This document shows, piece by piece, positions 9,591 through 17,678 of a stretch of DNA of 35,354 nt; position 1 is the first letter of the stretch; each line of letters begins with the position of its first letter. Below the pieces are notes generated by a model. That model had not been told where the DNA came from, ran no database searches, and was given only the letters and a program-made list of their open reading frames with translations. The position numbers were made by a program, and so were the translations under genes. This DNA comes from Cellvibrionaceae bacterium (GTDB lineage: Bacteria; Pseudomonadota; Gammaproteobacteria; Pseudomonadales; Cellvibrionaceae): contig PANW01000085.1 in the NCBI GenBank assembly GCA_002707785.1, forward strand, positions 1-35,354. The letters are read 5' to 3'.

Positions 9591-11498
9591 ATGATTAATC
9601 CCATTTTTGTTCCAGTCTCAGGTGGCTCGCTATTTTCCTTGCATTATATACCCACTGACAATAAAGACTCTCGAAAATGGGTCGTAATACTGTCACCGTT
9701 TTTTGAAGAGATGAACAAATGTCGAAAGCAAATCTCGCTGCAGGCAAGAGATTTAGCGGGTAAAGGGTACCATGTACTGATACCCGACTATGCTGGCACT
9801 GGTGACAGTCATGACGAGCTGGAACAGATAACTTGGCCATTGTGGCTTCGACAGCTAGAGGAGTTAGTCTCGTGGGTCAGTAATAATGGAGCGACAGAAA
9901 TATCGATGATAGCTGTCAGAAGCGCAGCGCTATTGGCCTGTGAGCTATTGTCTTCGCCCTCGATCACCAGAAATATCGGATTGCTCTTGTGGCAACCGGT
10001 GATCAACGGAAAGACCTATATTAACCAGCTCTATCGTCTTCGGCTTGCTGCTGGATTAGGTCAATCAGGGGGCGCTGCCAGAGAGAGCGTCACGAGCCTG
10101 AAGGAACAGCTGGATCGAGATCAGCTCTTAGAGATTGCAGGCTATAGAATAGGGACGGAGCTCATCACTAGCATTGAACGTGCGGAACTCTCTCAGCACT
10201 CTTTCGTTCGCTGTTCGGGGCTTAGGTGGATTGAGTTAAGCTCTCGAGAAGAACTTAAACTCTTACCGATATCACTCAAACAGATCGAACTCCTTAAAGA
10301 ACGGATCCAACGAATAGATAGCTGCGTTATCCGATCAGATGCCTTTTGGACGACACAAGAGATTACAACATCCAATGAACTGATCGAAACTACCAGTTCT
10401 TGCCTCATTTCTTGGAGCGAAGTTTCATCGAATGAAAGTCCGGTAAGCAATGCTGCGCCCCCTAGAGAAGATCTATGTAACACGGCTCCCGATAGCCTAC
10501 CTAGAGAAGAGTCAGTGATCGGGATGTCGTTTAGAGGACATGAAAATATCGAAATCCCATTTACCACTCAATGCAAAGAAGACAGCTTGATTGGCGTGAT
10601 TCACCAGCCTGCGGGTAAAATACCTCACGTCGAAGCACAGTCGGGCAAGGTTAGTAGAGGCGTTGTGATAGTCGTTGGAGGGCCACAATACAGAGTCGGC
10701 AGCCATCGGCAATTTTTACAGCTCGCGCGTCAGCTCTCGTCTCAAGGCATATACGTAATGCGCTTCGACTATCGAGGAATGGGGGATAGCGAAGGTGATT
10801 ACTTGGGGTATGAGTTTATTGGTGACGATATTAGGGTCGCGATCGATGAGTTCTTACAGCGGTACCCCCATTTGGACGAAATCGTTTTATGGGGGCTTTG
10901 TGACGGTGCTACTGCGGCGGCCTGCTATGCCACTTGCGACTCAAGAGTGACAGGGTTGGTGCTTGTCAATCCTTGGCTTCGGACTACTAAAGGTCAGGCT
11001 ATCGCTCAACTCAAGCATTATTATTTGAACAGACTCTTCCAGAGAGAGTTCTGGAGCAAGGTTGCTGGGGGAAAACTGAAATTAGGGAAATCGATAGCCT
11101 CTTTAGCCTCGTCTACAAGAGCGCTTATGAAATCTACCGGACGAGCGCTAAAATATCCTGATCAAGAATCGAAGCAGACCTACGCAGGACAAGAAAGTCA
11201 CAAGCGGCGACACCCAGGAAACGTTGTAGATAGTAATCATGCTACCGACGATCTTGTCGCGCGTTTTGCGACTGCCGCTGAGATGTACCGGGGAAATACA
11301 CTACTAATTCTTAGTGGGAACGATTTAACCGCAGCGGAATTTGGTGACGCCGCTAGTACCAATTGTCAGCTAAAGAAGTTTAAGTCGTCTAAAAATACCC
11401 GCGTTGAATATCTCGAAGACGCCGATCATACCTTTTCTCGTCGTAGCTGGAAGCTTAGGGTCGGAGACATTACCGTTCGCTGGATGGCCTCGCTGTGA
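9591..11498 (+). CDS. Fused XrtA-associated alpha/beta hydrolases 2 and 1
   Basis: A 635-residue protein with two alpha/beta-hydrolase domains. Residues 1 to about 250 resemble exosortase A system hydrolase 2 (TIGR03101; PFFEEMNKCRKQ, then PDYAGTGDS), but the nucleophile-elbow position reads AVRSA with R110, so no serine nucleophile is present. After a polar linker, residues from about 312 resemble hydrolase 1 (TIGR03100; GGPQYRVGSHRQF, FDYRGMGDSEGD), with a nucleophile elbow GLCDG (C437) and a probable catalytic histidine H613 in DADHTF. The pair is usually encoded by two adjacent genes. The N-terminal half may be a structural pseudo-enzyme and the C-terminal half a Cys-type thioesterase or acyltransferase acting on ACP-bound acyl groups; that role is inference. 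It starts seven bases after the ACP stop. Confidence 0.9.
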   Translation: MINPIFVPVSGGSLFSLHYIPTDNKDSRKWVVILSPFFEEMNKCRKQISLQARDLAGKGYHVLIPDYAGTGDSHDELEQITWPLWLRQLEELVSWVSNNGATEISMIAVRSAALLACELLSSPSITRNIGLLLWQPVINGKTYINQLYRLRLAAGLGQSGGAARESVTSLKEQLDRDQLLEIAGYRIGTELITSIERAELSQHSFVRCSGLRWIELSSREELKLLPISLKQIELLKERIQRIDSCVIRSDAFWTTQEITTSNELIETTSSCLISWSEVSSNESPVSNAAPPREDLCNTAPDSLPREESVIGMSFRGHENIEIPFTTQCKEDSLIGVIHQPAGKIPHVEAQSGKVSRGVVIVVGGPQYRVGSHRQFLQLARQLSSQGIYVMRFDYRGMGDSEGDYLGYEFIGDDIRVAIDEFLQRYPHLDEIVLWGLCDGATAAACYATCDSRVTGLVLVNPWLRTTKGQAIAQLKHYYLNRLFQREFWSKVAGGKLKLGKSIASLASSTRALMKSTGRALKYPDQESKQTYAGQESHKRRHPGNVVDSNHATDDLVARFATAAEMYRGNTLLILSGNDLTAAEFGDAASTNCQLKKFKSSKNTRVEYLEDADHTFSRRSWKLRVGDITVRWMASL

Positions 11499-11516
11499 TA
11501 CTGCTTAGTAGGAACG

Positions 11517-11537
11517 CTCGATACTCGAGGACTTTTT
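11517..11537 (+). terminator. Weak candidate intrinsic terminator
   Basis: A short stem CTCGA/TCGAG with a three-base loop (11517-11529) is followed by GAC and five Ts (11533-11537), in the gap after the hydrolase fusion. The stem is only five base pairs, so termination would be partial at most. It could lower expression of the phosphatase gene relative to the rest of the operon. Confidence 0.3.
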
Positions 11538-11586
11538 CTCTGTATTTGTGGACTTTCGCTCGTTACTGGTCGAGGTGTAGGCAAAG

Positions 11587-12150
11587 GTGAATTATATTAG
11601 CGATCACTATGCGACAAGCAAAGGACTGATTCGATCGGGGTTGTCCCATTTGGAGTCGTTGCTAGGTCGAACTCGAGAGTTCGAGCGCGTTGATCTTGAC
11701 CGTGTTGAGCGCTTGGTATTTGTATGTTTAGGGAATATCTGTCGAAGCCCCTTCGGTGAGTTTATCGCCAAAAACGAGAGTGTTCCTGCAGCTGGCTTTG
11801 GTCTTTCGACATCATCGAATAGACCAGCCTTTAAAACGGCAATTAAAACGGCCGACAAATTTGATATAGATTTGTCGCCGCATCTGACCACAGATATTCA
11901 AGACTTTGAGATACGTGAAAGCGACCTGCTCTTGGTAATGGAAGTTAGGCATGCTCGCCGGCTTAAGTCACTACTCAAAAACAGTCGAGCTCAGATTGCC
12001 TTGTTGGGCAGATGGGCGTCTCCGCGTAGATTGCATATTCACGACCCCTTCGAACACGATGAATGTTACTTTTATCATTGCTATTCAGTGATAAATCAAT
12101 CTACAAAAAACCTAATCAGCGAGTGGAAACTGTGTAAATCTAGGACCTAA
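11587..12150 (+). CDS. Low-molecular-weight protein tyrosine phosphatase
   Basis: A 187-residue protein carrying the LMW-PTP active-site loop CLGNICRSP, with C47 as nucleophile and R53 in the CX5R signature, and the catalytic aspartate D153 in HDPFEHDE. It should dephosphorylate tyrosine residues of a bacterial tyrosine kinase that controls polysaccharide chain length and export. XrtA loci usually encode such a kinase upstream, outside this window. The protein has about 42 residues before the first beta strand, more than the usual few, so the N-terminal extension is unusual. The start is GTG at 11587, supported by GAGGTG nine bases upstream. Its stop overlaps the convergent ATP-grasp gene by 11 bases. 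Confidence 0.9.
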   Translation: MNYISDHYATSKGLIRSGLSHLESLLGRTREFERVDLDRVERLVFVCLGNICRSPFGEFIAKNESVPAAGFGLSTSSNRPAFKTAIKTADKFDIDLSPHLTTDIQDFEIRESDLLLVMEVRHARRLKSLLKNSRAQIALLGRWASPRRLHIHDPFEHDECYFYHCYSVINQSTKNLISEWKLCKSRT

Positions 12151-13366
12151 AGTTAAGCGTTATCTTTTTTAATACGTTTTTCATGTCAGAGATCACCGGT
12201 TTGAGGTCGTCGAGCGAGAAAAGATAGTATCGCATTCGAAAATCGAAAAACCCCAAAGTAACACTTAGAAGCGTTTTTAAGCGACTGAACTCTATTGATT
12301 TATCTTGTATTAACTTCGAATGAAAGAAAATTCTATTGAGTCTTTTTAACTCAACCAATAGATTTCGACAACGGATATTGGGAGATATAGGTTCGGATTC
12401 TGGAGACTCTCCCAGACCGAGTATTTTGTAGGTGTACCAAGCGAAGAGCGCATTTGAATGGTAGGCGAGTGGATAACTTCCCCAAAATCGGCCATTGATT
12501 TCCATTAGCACCGCGGTGTTCTTCGCTTCATCGTATCGATATTCAACCATCGCGACTCCAGACCAATTGAGAGTTTTCAATAGCGCAATAGATTGATTCT
12601 GCAGTGCCGAGTGCTGTTGCAGGGGGGTCGATTCGCAGAGAGAAGAATAGCCCCCCTCGGGGGGCCACTCATGAAGCCTACGATGTTGAAATCGAAGTAG
12701 GCACTCACCATCATGCATGAAAAAGAACTGCCCTAGGCCATAGCCGGAAATATACTCTTGAATAAGAGGGTAATGACGTAGTATCGAGTAGCGTTTCAAG
12801 GTCTCAATAAGTTGATTTGAATTGTAAATATAGAGAAGCTTTTCAATTCTAATGCCGGCTTTCGCGGCCTCTTTTATGACTGCGAGGGGATTACTCCATT
12901 TAAGCACGACGGGAAATTCCAGAGAATCAAGGTGAGAGTTTATATCCTCTAGCTTATCAATCGAAATGCTCTTAGGCGTTAGTATGCCAACCCTCTCTGC
13001 TGCGCCTATGGTCACCGATTTGTTCAGCACCTTATTCATTTCTACGCTAGAGGGAACTAACGGTATAATATTTTCCAATTGAGATTTGACTCGGTTGAAA
13101 AACAGTATGTCGCTTTCGGAAATGCAGAGTAAATTGATGGGTTGGTTCTGGCTATTGATACGGTTTAAGCGCGTGACTTTCTCACTTTCGGTAAGTGCGT
13201 TGGGGATGACATGGCGTTCGTAAACATAGCGAGAAGACAATCCTATGGAATCCTCGCTTTTACCGATGGCGATGACTCGACATCCCTTTTTACCCAGCTC
13301 TCGAACTATGCATAGGCCTATTTGTGAGTCGACACCGTAGACGATAACAAGGTTGTGAGTGTGCAT
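12140..13366 (-). CDS. ATP-grasp carboxylate-amine ligase-like protein
   Basis: A 408-residue ATP-grasp protein, the last gene of the minus-strand accessory operon. The N-terminal Rossmann-like pre-ATP-grasp part opens VIVYGVDSQIG. The ATP-grasp part shows the ATP-binding lysine in FPVVLKW (151-157), the hinge LIQEYISG (201-208), VEYRY (274-278) and the metal-binding MEINGRFWGS (288-297). Members activate a carboxylate as an acyl phosphate and couple it to an amine or thiol. Next to deacetylase genes in an EPS locus, the acceptor could be a deacetylated amino sugar; this is inference. It lies 36 bases after the deacetylase gene (13403-14413). The substrates are unknown. Confidence 0.82.
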   Translation of the reverse strand: MHTHNLVIVYGVDSQIGLCIVRELGKKGCRVIAIGKSEDSIGLSSRYVYERHVIPNALTESEKVTRLNRINSQNQPINLLCISESDILFFNRVKSQLENIIPLVPSSVEMNKVLNKSVTIGAAERVGILTPKSISIDKLEDINSHLDSLEFPVVLKWSNPLAVIKEAAKAGIRIEKLLYIYNSNQLIETLKRYSILRHYPLIQEYISGYGLGQFFFMHDGECLLRFQHRRLHEWPPEGGYSSLCESTPLQQHSALQNQSIALLKTLNWSGVAMVEYRYDEAKNTAVLMEINGRFWGSYPLAYHSNALFAWYTYKILGLGESPESEPISPNIRCRNLLVELKRLNRIFFHSKLIQDKSIEFSRLKTLLSVTLGFFDFRMRYYLFSLDDLKPVISDMKNVLKKITLNFRS

Positions 13367-13402
13367 TGTAGAGTGGCTTCCATATCGAGATGTATCGTTT
13401 TA

Positions 13403-14413
13403 TCAATAATACCAAATCGAATCGTTAATCTTATTGTGTATTTTCCGGACTAGGGCATAGCGATTGGGCACCTTAAGCAATTTTTCTCTGTGTGTGGTGT
13501 GTCTCCATGTCTCTAGATTATTTCCGAAACATGCCGAAGCAAAGTCTTGGTCTTGGTCTTTTATAAAACGGCAGAGCTTGCTAAGTCGGTTTTGATTCAC
13601 TCGGTTGCGAATGATTCGACGATAGCTAGAATCGGAACTTTTAAAGAATTCAAATGGATGAGTTAATATAACGACCTGTTCGATACCAAGATCCCTCGCC
13701 TTGATAAGAATTCGTTTCATTTCTGGCCATGAGCAACTGGTGATTTGAAGTGATTTTTGATGCTGCTTGCCAAATAGATCAAAGTCTTGATAAGTCAATA
13801 CCGGAACTTCCGTCACTCCTTCAATAGAATGGCGTCCTGAATCTAACTGTAGCTTTTTTTCGCACGGCTTGAAAATGCCGGTGGCGATATTTGAGCTAAG
13901 TCTAATATCGAGATCATGCATAACTTTGTAGGTGGTTGAATCCGCTTGTAAGTTACCAGTTCTTATTGCGACAGGAGCCTTTCCGGTAAGACGCTTGAAT
14001 GAATCTATACAAACGCCAAACACTCTCTTGAGGTCACTGTAACCCTGTCCCGAGCAGCTATCTTGCCGTGGAAATTTCGCCTCGGCGCGGTCGTCGCTAA
14101 AGCTCAACCATACAGGGTGTATATGAAGCTGGATATCTTGTTGCGCCTGTTGGATATCTCGTACAACCCTGGCCATAGGTCCATCGCCGAAATAACGGGT
14201 GTTTGCGGTTTCTACAAAGAATGTTGCCTCGGTGTTGTAGTGGCTAAATGTTTCCAGCATAAACCCCAATCCCTGTTGGCCAGAGGCTGTTTGACCATAT
14301 ACCAATGGTTCTGCAATGGGTTTGCGCAATTCAGGTGAACTAAAATGACCCGCGATACTAAATTCCGTATCAATCGTGATGGATACCTGTGTGGGCGCTT
14401 GGCATCTTTTCAT
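13403..14413 (-). CDS. Polysaccharide deacetylase-like protein (WalW-like)
   Basis: A 336-residue protein with a divergent NodB/polysaccharide deacetylase barrel. The opening VSITIDTEFSIAGHF places an aspartate (D15) at the first motif. ATFFVETA (63-70) forms the following strand, HIHPVW (97-102) supplies the metal-ligand histidines, RTGN (151-154) provides the motif 3 arginine, and VILTHPFEF (248-256) holds the late catalytic histidine. Such enzymes remove N-acetyl groups from amino sugars with a divalent metal; related proteins are annotated WalW in LPS clusters. No signal peptide is obvious, so it probably works on a cytoplasmic nucleotide- or lipid-linked sugar. The start overlaps the upstream fusion gene stop as ATGA. 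The exact substrate is unknown. Confidence 0.78.
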   Translation of the reverse strand: MKRCQAPTQVSITIDTEFSIAGHFSSPELRKPIAEPLVYGQTASGQQGLGFMLETFSHYNTEATFFVETANTRYFGDGPMARVVRDIQQAQQDIQLHIHPVWLSFSDDRAEAKFPRQDSCSGQGYSDLKRVFGVCIDSFKRLTGKAPVAIRTGNLQADSTTYKVMHDLDIRLSSNIATGIFKPCEKKLQLDSGRHSIEGVTEVPVLTYQDFDLFGKQHQKSLQITSCSWPEMKRILIKARDLGIEQVVILTHPFEFFKSSDSSYRRIIRNRVNQNRLSKLCRFIKDQDQDFASACFGNNLETWRHTTHREKLLKVPNRYALVRKIHNKINDSIWYY

Positions 14414-16728
14414 TGTGCTTTCCCCGACGCAGATTCACGGTCTGGAATGAGAACTCTTTTGGGGCCGTTTTTTACGGTTAACAACTTCTTTTTAAGTTCG
14501 CTGGCTACATTTCGAAGGTATAGCCCCAAACCCACTAGAGTACGTCGATTGACTATTTGTATTCCCTCAAGGTTTCTGCTGGATGACATCCAGTCCAGCT
14601 TGAACGCTTCGTCACCGGTTAGGAAGTCAACCTTCGAGACGGCATCTCTACTCACCACATGTTCCATCAGTTTGTGGGTTAGGATGGTGCCTGGAGAGTA
14701 GTTTTTGTAGGCATCATCGTAGGCTAGCTTATAGATATAGGCCGTCTCGTCTCTTACAAGCCAGAGCTGTACTGCGATGGGATTTGACTCTAGGTAGAGA
14801 ATGCCAAGTCGTAACCAGTTGCTATCCATCGCCAATCTGGCAAGTCCATTGATAAACGCGGGGTAAGGCTCAAGTTTTTTCCAGCTCTGGTTGTATACGA
14901 TGTGATACGACTCGAGCGATTTATCCAAATCGTCAGGATTGTCTAATATCTTGATGCTCCAATCGCCAAGTTTATCGAGTTTTTTGGATTTTCGTTTGAT
15001 GGTGTTCTTTAATCGACTAGGGCGTCGATCCATGTAAGTCGAGAAGTCCGGAATACTCTCTTCGTACATGTTTTTGGTGACGTAATAACGGAAACTAGAA
15101 AGCCCTGATATTGAAGAAATTGTTTTCCATTTTGTTATGATTTCTTCGGGCATGGGGGATAGGTTGATTCGGTCCCAGTGGTTTGTGTTGATAATCGTTT
15201 GAAGAAATTGCCGTCCCGCGTCAATTTCTTCAATGATCGACTCATCAAATGTCATGTTGAAGATGGGTGTGTAGTAGTTTCCTAGACCTGAAATAGAGGT
15301 TACATTGAATCCGTTGATTCTCTCGGTTTTTCTCCAAACCGGAAGGATTGCAGCAATTTTGGAGTCCTTATATAAACACATGAAGCGTACTGATCCACAC
15401 TCTAGTGCAACCGTTCGGCAAAAATTGTTATACCAAGTTCCGTACGAAAAAATCGAGTTTTTTGAGTGTTGAAATAAATGATCTTTGCAGTCGGTTGGGA
15501 GCTTATCAAAGTCCGAGAAGCTCCTGATCATCATGTCATCTGGCGATGTAAGTTCTGTTGTGACTGAGTCTGATTTATCCAGTAACCGCTTTCTTAGATA
15601 TCTCGGAACTCTGGCAATAACCGATTTCTTCGACACTATACTGGGGTAAATATCTTTAATCGAAAAGTAGGAAAAGCTGGGTTTGTGACCGGCTCTCCAG
15701 AACTTCCCGTAGTACTTTATGTAGCGAAATAGAGCAATAATATCCTTTTCTGTATCTATCCAGATGGCATTGCGTGACCTGCTTGTACGGGGTTTTGTAA
15801 ACCCCCTGGAGTAGAGGTACTCGTCATAAACGAGGTTTACGTTAGCGGCAATACAAAGCCCTACCCAAAAATCCGTTCTTCCTACGGTGGGCTCTATAAC
15901 CCAGTAGCGGCCATCGCTGTCCTTTTTTAGCTCCAGTGAAACTGGGCCTGACAAGTTCAGTCCGTCGAAAAAAGATTTTGTGATATTTAGAACCTCAGGA
16001 TTGTCCGTGGTCACTGCGACGGTGGTTTGTCCCATCGCAGGGGGATGAGATTCCAGTTTATTTCCGCAAATGCTCGAAATGATTTCTCCGTCGTTTAGAT
16101 ATAATGCACCGAAATAGAGGTCCTTGTCGGTTCCCGATATCCAGTCTTGAGCGAGGATTGGAAGGTCACTTTCATACTTCTTAATATTCGTCTTAAGGGT
16201 GTCTAAGTTTTCGCAATAAAGCGCTTTAAACCCAGATTGTGGCTTAACGGGTTTGATGAGTACGGGAAACTCAAAAATATTAATTGTCGCGTCGACGTCG
16301 CTTCTACTATTTATGATCATCGACTTAGGGTAGTGGATACCTTGTTCTCGACAACGTCGCTCAATGTTACTTTTCAGCAACAACTTCAGGACGCTATCTC
16401 GGCTTTTTGACCAACTTAGTAAAAAGTGACTTTCTAGCTTGTCGTAGTTCTGAGCAATGACCTTTACGTTATTGTCGTTGGTCGGCAGAAGAACAATGCG
16501 AGTATTAGGATCGATTGTTTTTCGGAAAGCGAGAAGATCATCAATCAAACCGGTAGAATTAATGTCTCGGACGTAGTGAATCGTGGCAGAATTAGTTTTG
16601 ACGCCGGGCAAGAATGCTTTTGCTTCGAAGGCATGAACTTCTACGTCATGATCTCTTAAAGCTCTACACATGGCCAAACCGTGGCTACATAAACCTATGA
16701 CTAGGGCGATTGAATGAAATTCGTTCAT
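14410..16728 (-). CDS. ATP-grasp ligase fused to FemAB/GNAT-like acyltransferase
   Basis: A 772-residue two-domain protein. Residues 1 to about 310 form an ATP-grasp unit: nucleotide-fold opening ALVIGLCSHG, ATP-binding lysine in FPVLIKPV (154-161), hinge AQDWISG (193-199), and metal-binding VIEPTVGRTDF (277-287). Residues from about 420 to 750 resemble the FemAB/BioF2-like GNAT superfamily (FSYGTWYNNF near the start, RRPSRLKNTIKRKSKK mid-domain, and a late SPGTILTHKLMEH plus VDFLTGDEAFK, typical of this group). The arrangement suggests activation of a carboxylate and its transfer to an amine on a glycan or lipid-linked precursor. ATP-grasp/GNAT fusions are known in N-acetylglutaminylglutamine synthetases, but there the GNAT part is N-terminal. 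It shares one base (TAATG) with the upstream deacetylase gene. Confidence 0.8.
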   Translation of the reverse strand: MNEFHSIALVIGLCSHGLAMCRALRDHDVEVHAFEAKAFLPGVKTNSATIHYVRDINSTGLIDDLLAFRKTIDPNTRIVLLPTNDNNVKVIAQNYDKLESHFLLSWSKSRDSVLKLLLKSNIERRCREQGIHYPKSMIINSRSDVDATINIFEFPVLIKPVKPQSGFKALYCENLDTLKTNIKKYESDLPILAQDWISGTDKDLYFGALYLNDGEIISSICGNKLESHPPAMGQTTVAVTTDNPEVLNITKSFFDGLNLSGPVSLELKKDSDGRYWVIEPTVGRTDFWVGLCIAANVNLVYDEYLYSRGFTKPRTSRSRNAIWIDTEKDIIALFRYIKYYGKFWRAGHKPSFSYFSIKDIYPSIVSKKSVIARVPRYLRKRLLDKSDSVTTELTSPDDMMIRSFSDFDKLPTDCKDHLFQHSKNSIFSYGTWYNNFCRTVALECGSVRFMCLYKDSKIAAILPVWRKTERINGFNVTSISGLGNYYTPIFNMTFDESIIEEIDAGRQFLQTIINTNHWDRINLSPMPEEIITKWKTISSISGLSSFRYYVTKNMYEESIPDFSTYMDRRPSRLKNTIKRKSKKLDKLGDWSIKILDNPDDLDKSLESYHIVYNQSWKKLEPYPAFINGLARLAMDSNWLRLGILYLESNPIAVQLWLVRDETAYIYKLAYDDAYKNYSPGTILTHKLMEHVVSRDAVSKVDFLTGDEAFKLDWMSSSRNLEGIQIVNRRTLVGLGLYLRNVASELKKKLLTVKNGPKRVLIPDRESASGKAQ

Positions 16729-17675
16729 TACCCTAATACGCCTTTTAAGAGGTTTATCAATAATCGAGCATGAAATTTGGCCGGTGTTTTATCCCAGGGA
16801 GTAAATCGACACAGCGAATGAAAGTTAGAGTTGGGGGTCGAAATACCTGGCATGGTGCTAACGGCGTAGTCAAACCCCAAGCTGCGAATGGCATTGATAC
16901 TCGTATCGTCAAAATCCTTGCCGAACTTGCCGTTGGGATAGGCGAATCCCGTAATCTTTGCTCCGGTCCATTCAAGTAGGAGTTTTTTGTTCTCAGCAAC
17001 CTCTTTACCTAACTCTTCATGGGTTAGCGATTTCAGTATGGGATGCCGATGAGTGTGAGCTTCAATATCAACGCCTTTATTGTGTAAAACCTCTAGCTCC
17101 TTTGGTGTCATCATGAGCCGCGGCTCTCGAATGTTACGGTTGATACTATAGAGTTCGTCTATTTTCGCTATCCGTTCGGAAACTGACAGGTATTTCAAGT
17201 TATTGATCGCAAGGTTGGCTAGTTCTTTGGCGGATTTTTGGTTTTCTCGAATTGTTAAACTAAGAGGCGATAAGTCGACTTCTTTGAGGTCAATTTGTCG
17301 AAAAAACTCAATGATCCTATCGTTCCACATGTTGGTTCCACCGGAGAAGGCGCTGGCGACAAATACCGTAGCAGGTATATTGTATTTCTCCAAAATGGGT
17401 TGGGCAACGGTCAAGTTGTTTAGATAACCGTCATCGAAAGTGACGCAAACAGAGTTTCTCGCAAGTGTGCCATCTTTCAGTTGTTCGACTGCAGAATTAA
17501 GACTTATTGGATTGAAGTACTTCGCTAGAAGTCTCATCTGCCAGTCGAACTGCTGTGAGGTGGGTTCATCCGGTCTCATGCTATCGTGCAGATTTAAGAC
17601 CTGATGATAATTAAGAATGGATAACCTGTTGCGGCTGATGAGCGCTGAAACAATCTCGAGAGCGGAATGAAGCAT
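16728..17675 (-). CDS. Polysaccharide deacetylase (NodB domain)
   Basis: A 315-residue carbohydrate esterase 4 type deacetylase. Motif 1 is TFDDGY (79-84) with catalytic base D81 and metal ligand D82. Motif 2 is EAHTHRH with H207 and H211 as metal ligands. FAYPNGKFG (244-252) corresponds to motif 3, with asparagine where arginine is often found. The region before the NodB core (LNYHQVLN) is the usual strand of this subfamily. It should remove N-acetyl groups from an amino sugar in the EPS precursor or polymer. No clear signal peptide is present, so cytoplasmic action on lipid-linked intermediates is more likely. It starts three bases after the stop of the asparagine-synthase-like gene. Confidence 0.88.
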   Translation of the reverse strand: MLHSALEIVSALISRNRLSILNYHQVLNLHDSMRPDEPTSQQFDWQMRLLAKYFNPISLNSAVEQLKDGTLARNSVCVTFDDGYLNNLTVAQPILEKYNIPATVFVASAFSGGTNMWNDRIIEFFRQIDLKEVDLSPLSLTIRENQKSAKELANLAINNLKYLSVSERIAKIDELYSINRNIREPRLMMTPKELEVLHNKGVDIEAHTHRHPILKSLTHEELGKEVAENKKLLLEWTGAKITGFAYPNGKFGKDFDDTSINAIRSLGFDYAVSTMPGISTPNSNFHSLCRFTPWDKTPAKFHARLLINLLKGVLG

Positions 17676-17678
17676 AGG

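Noticed and set aside
10463..10510. Direct repeat CTAGAGAAGA in the linker of the hydrolase fusion
   Set aside because: Two 10-base copies in a low-complexity linker are not enough to claim a mobile or duplicated element.
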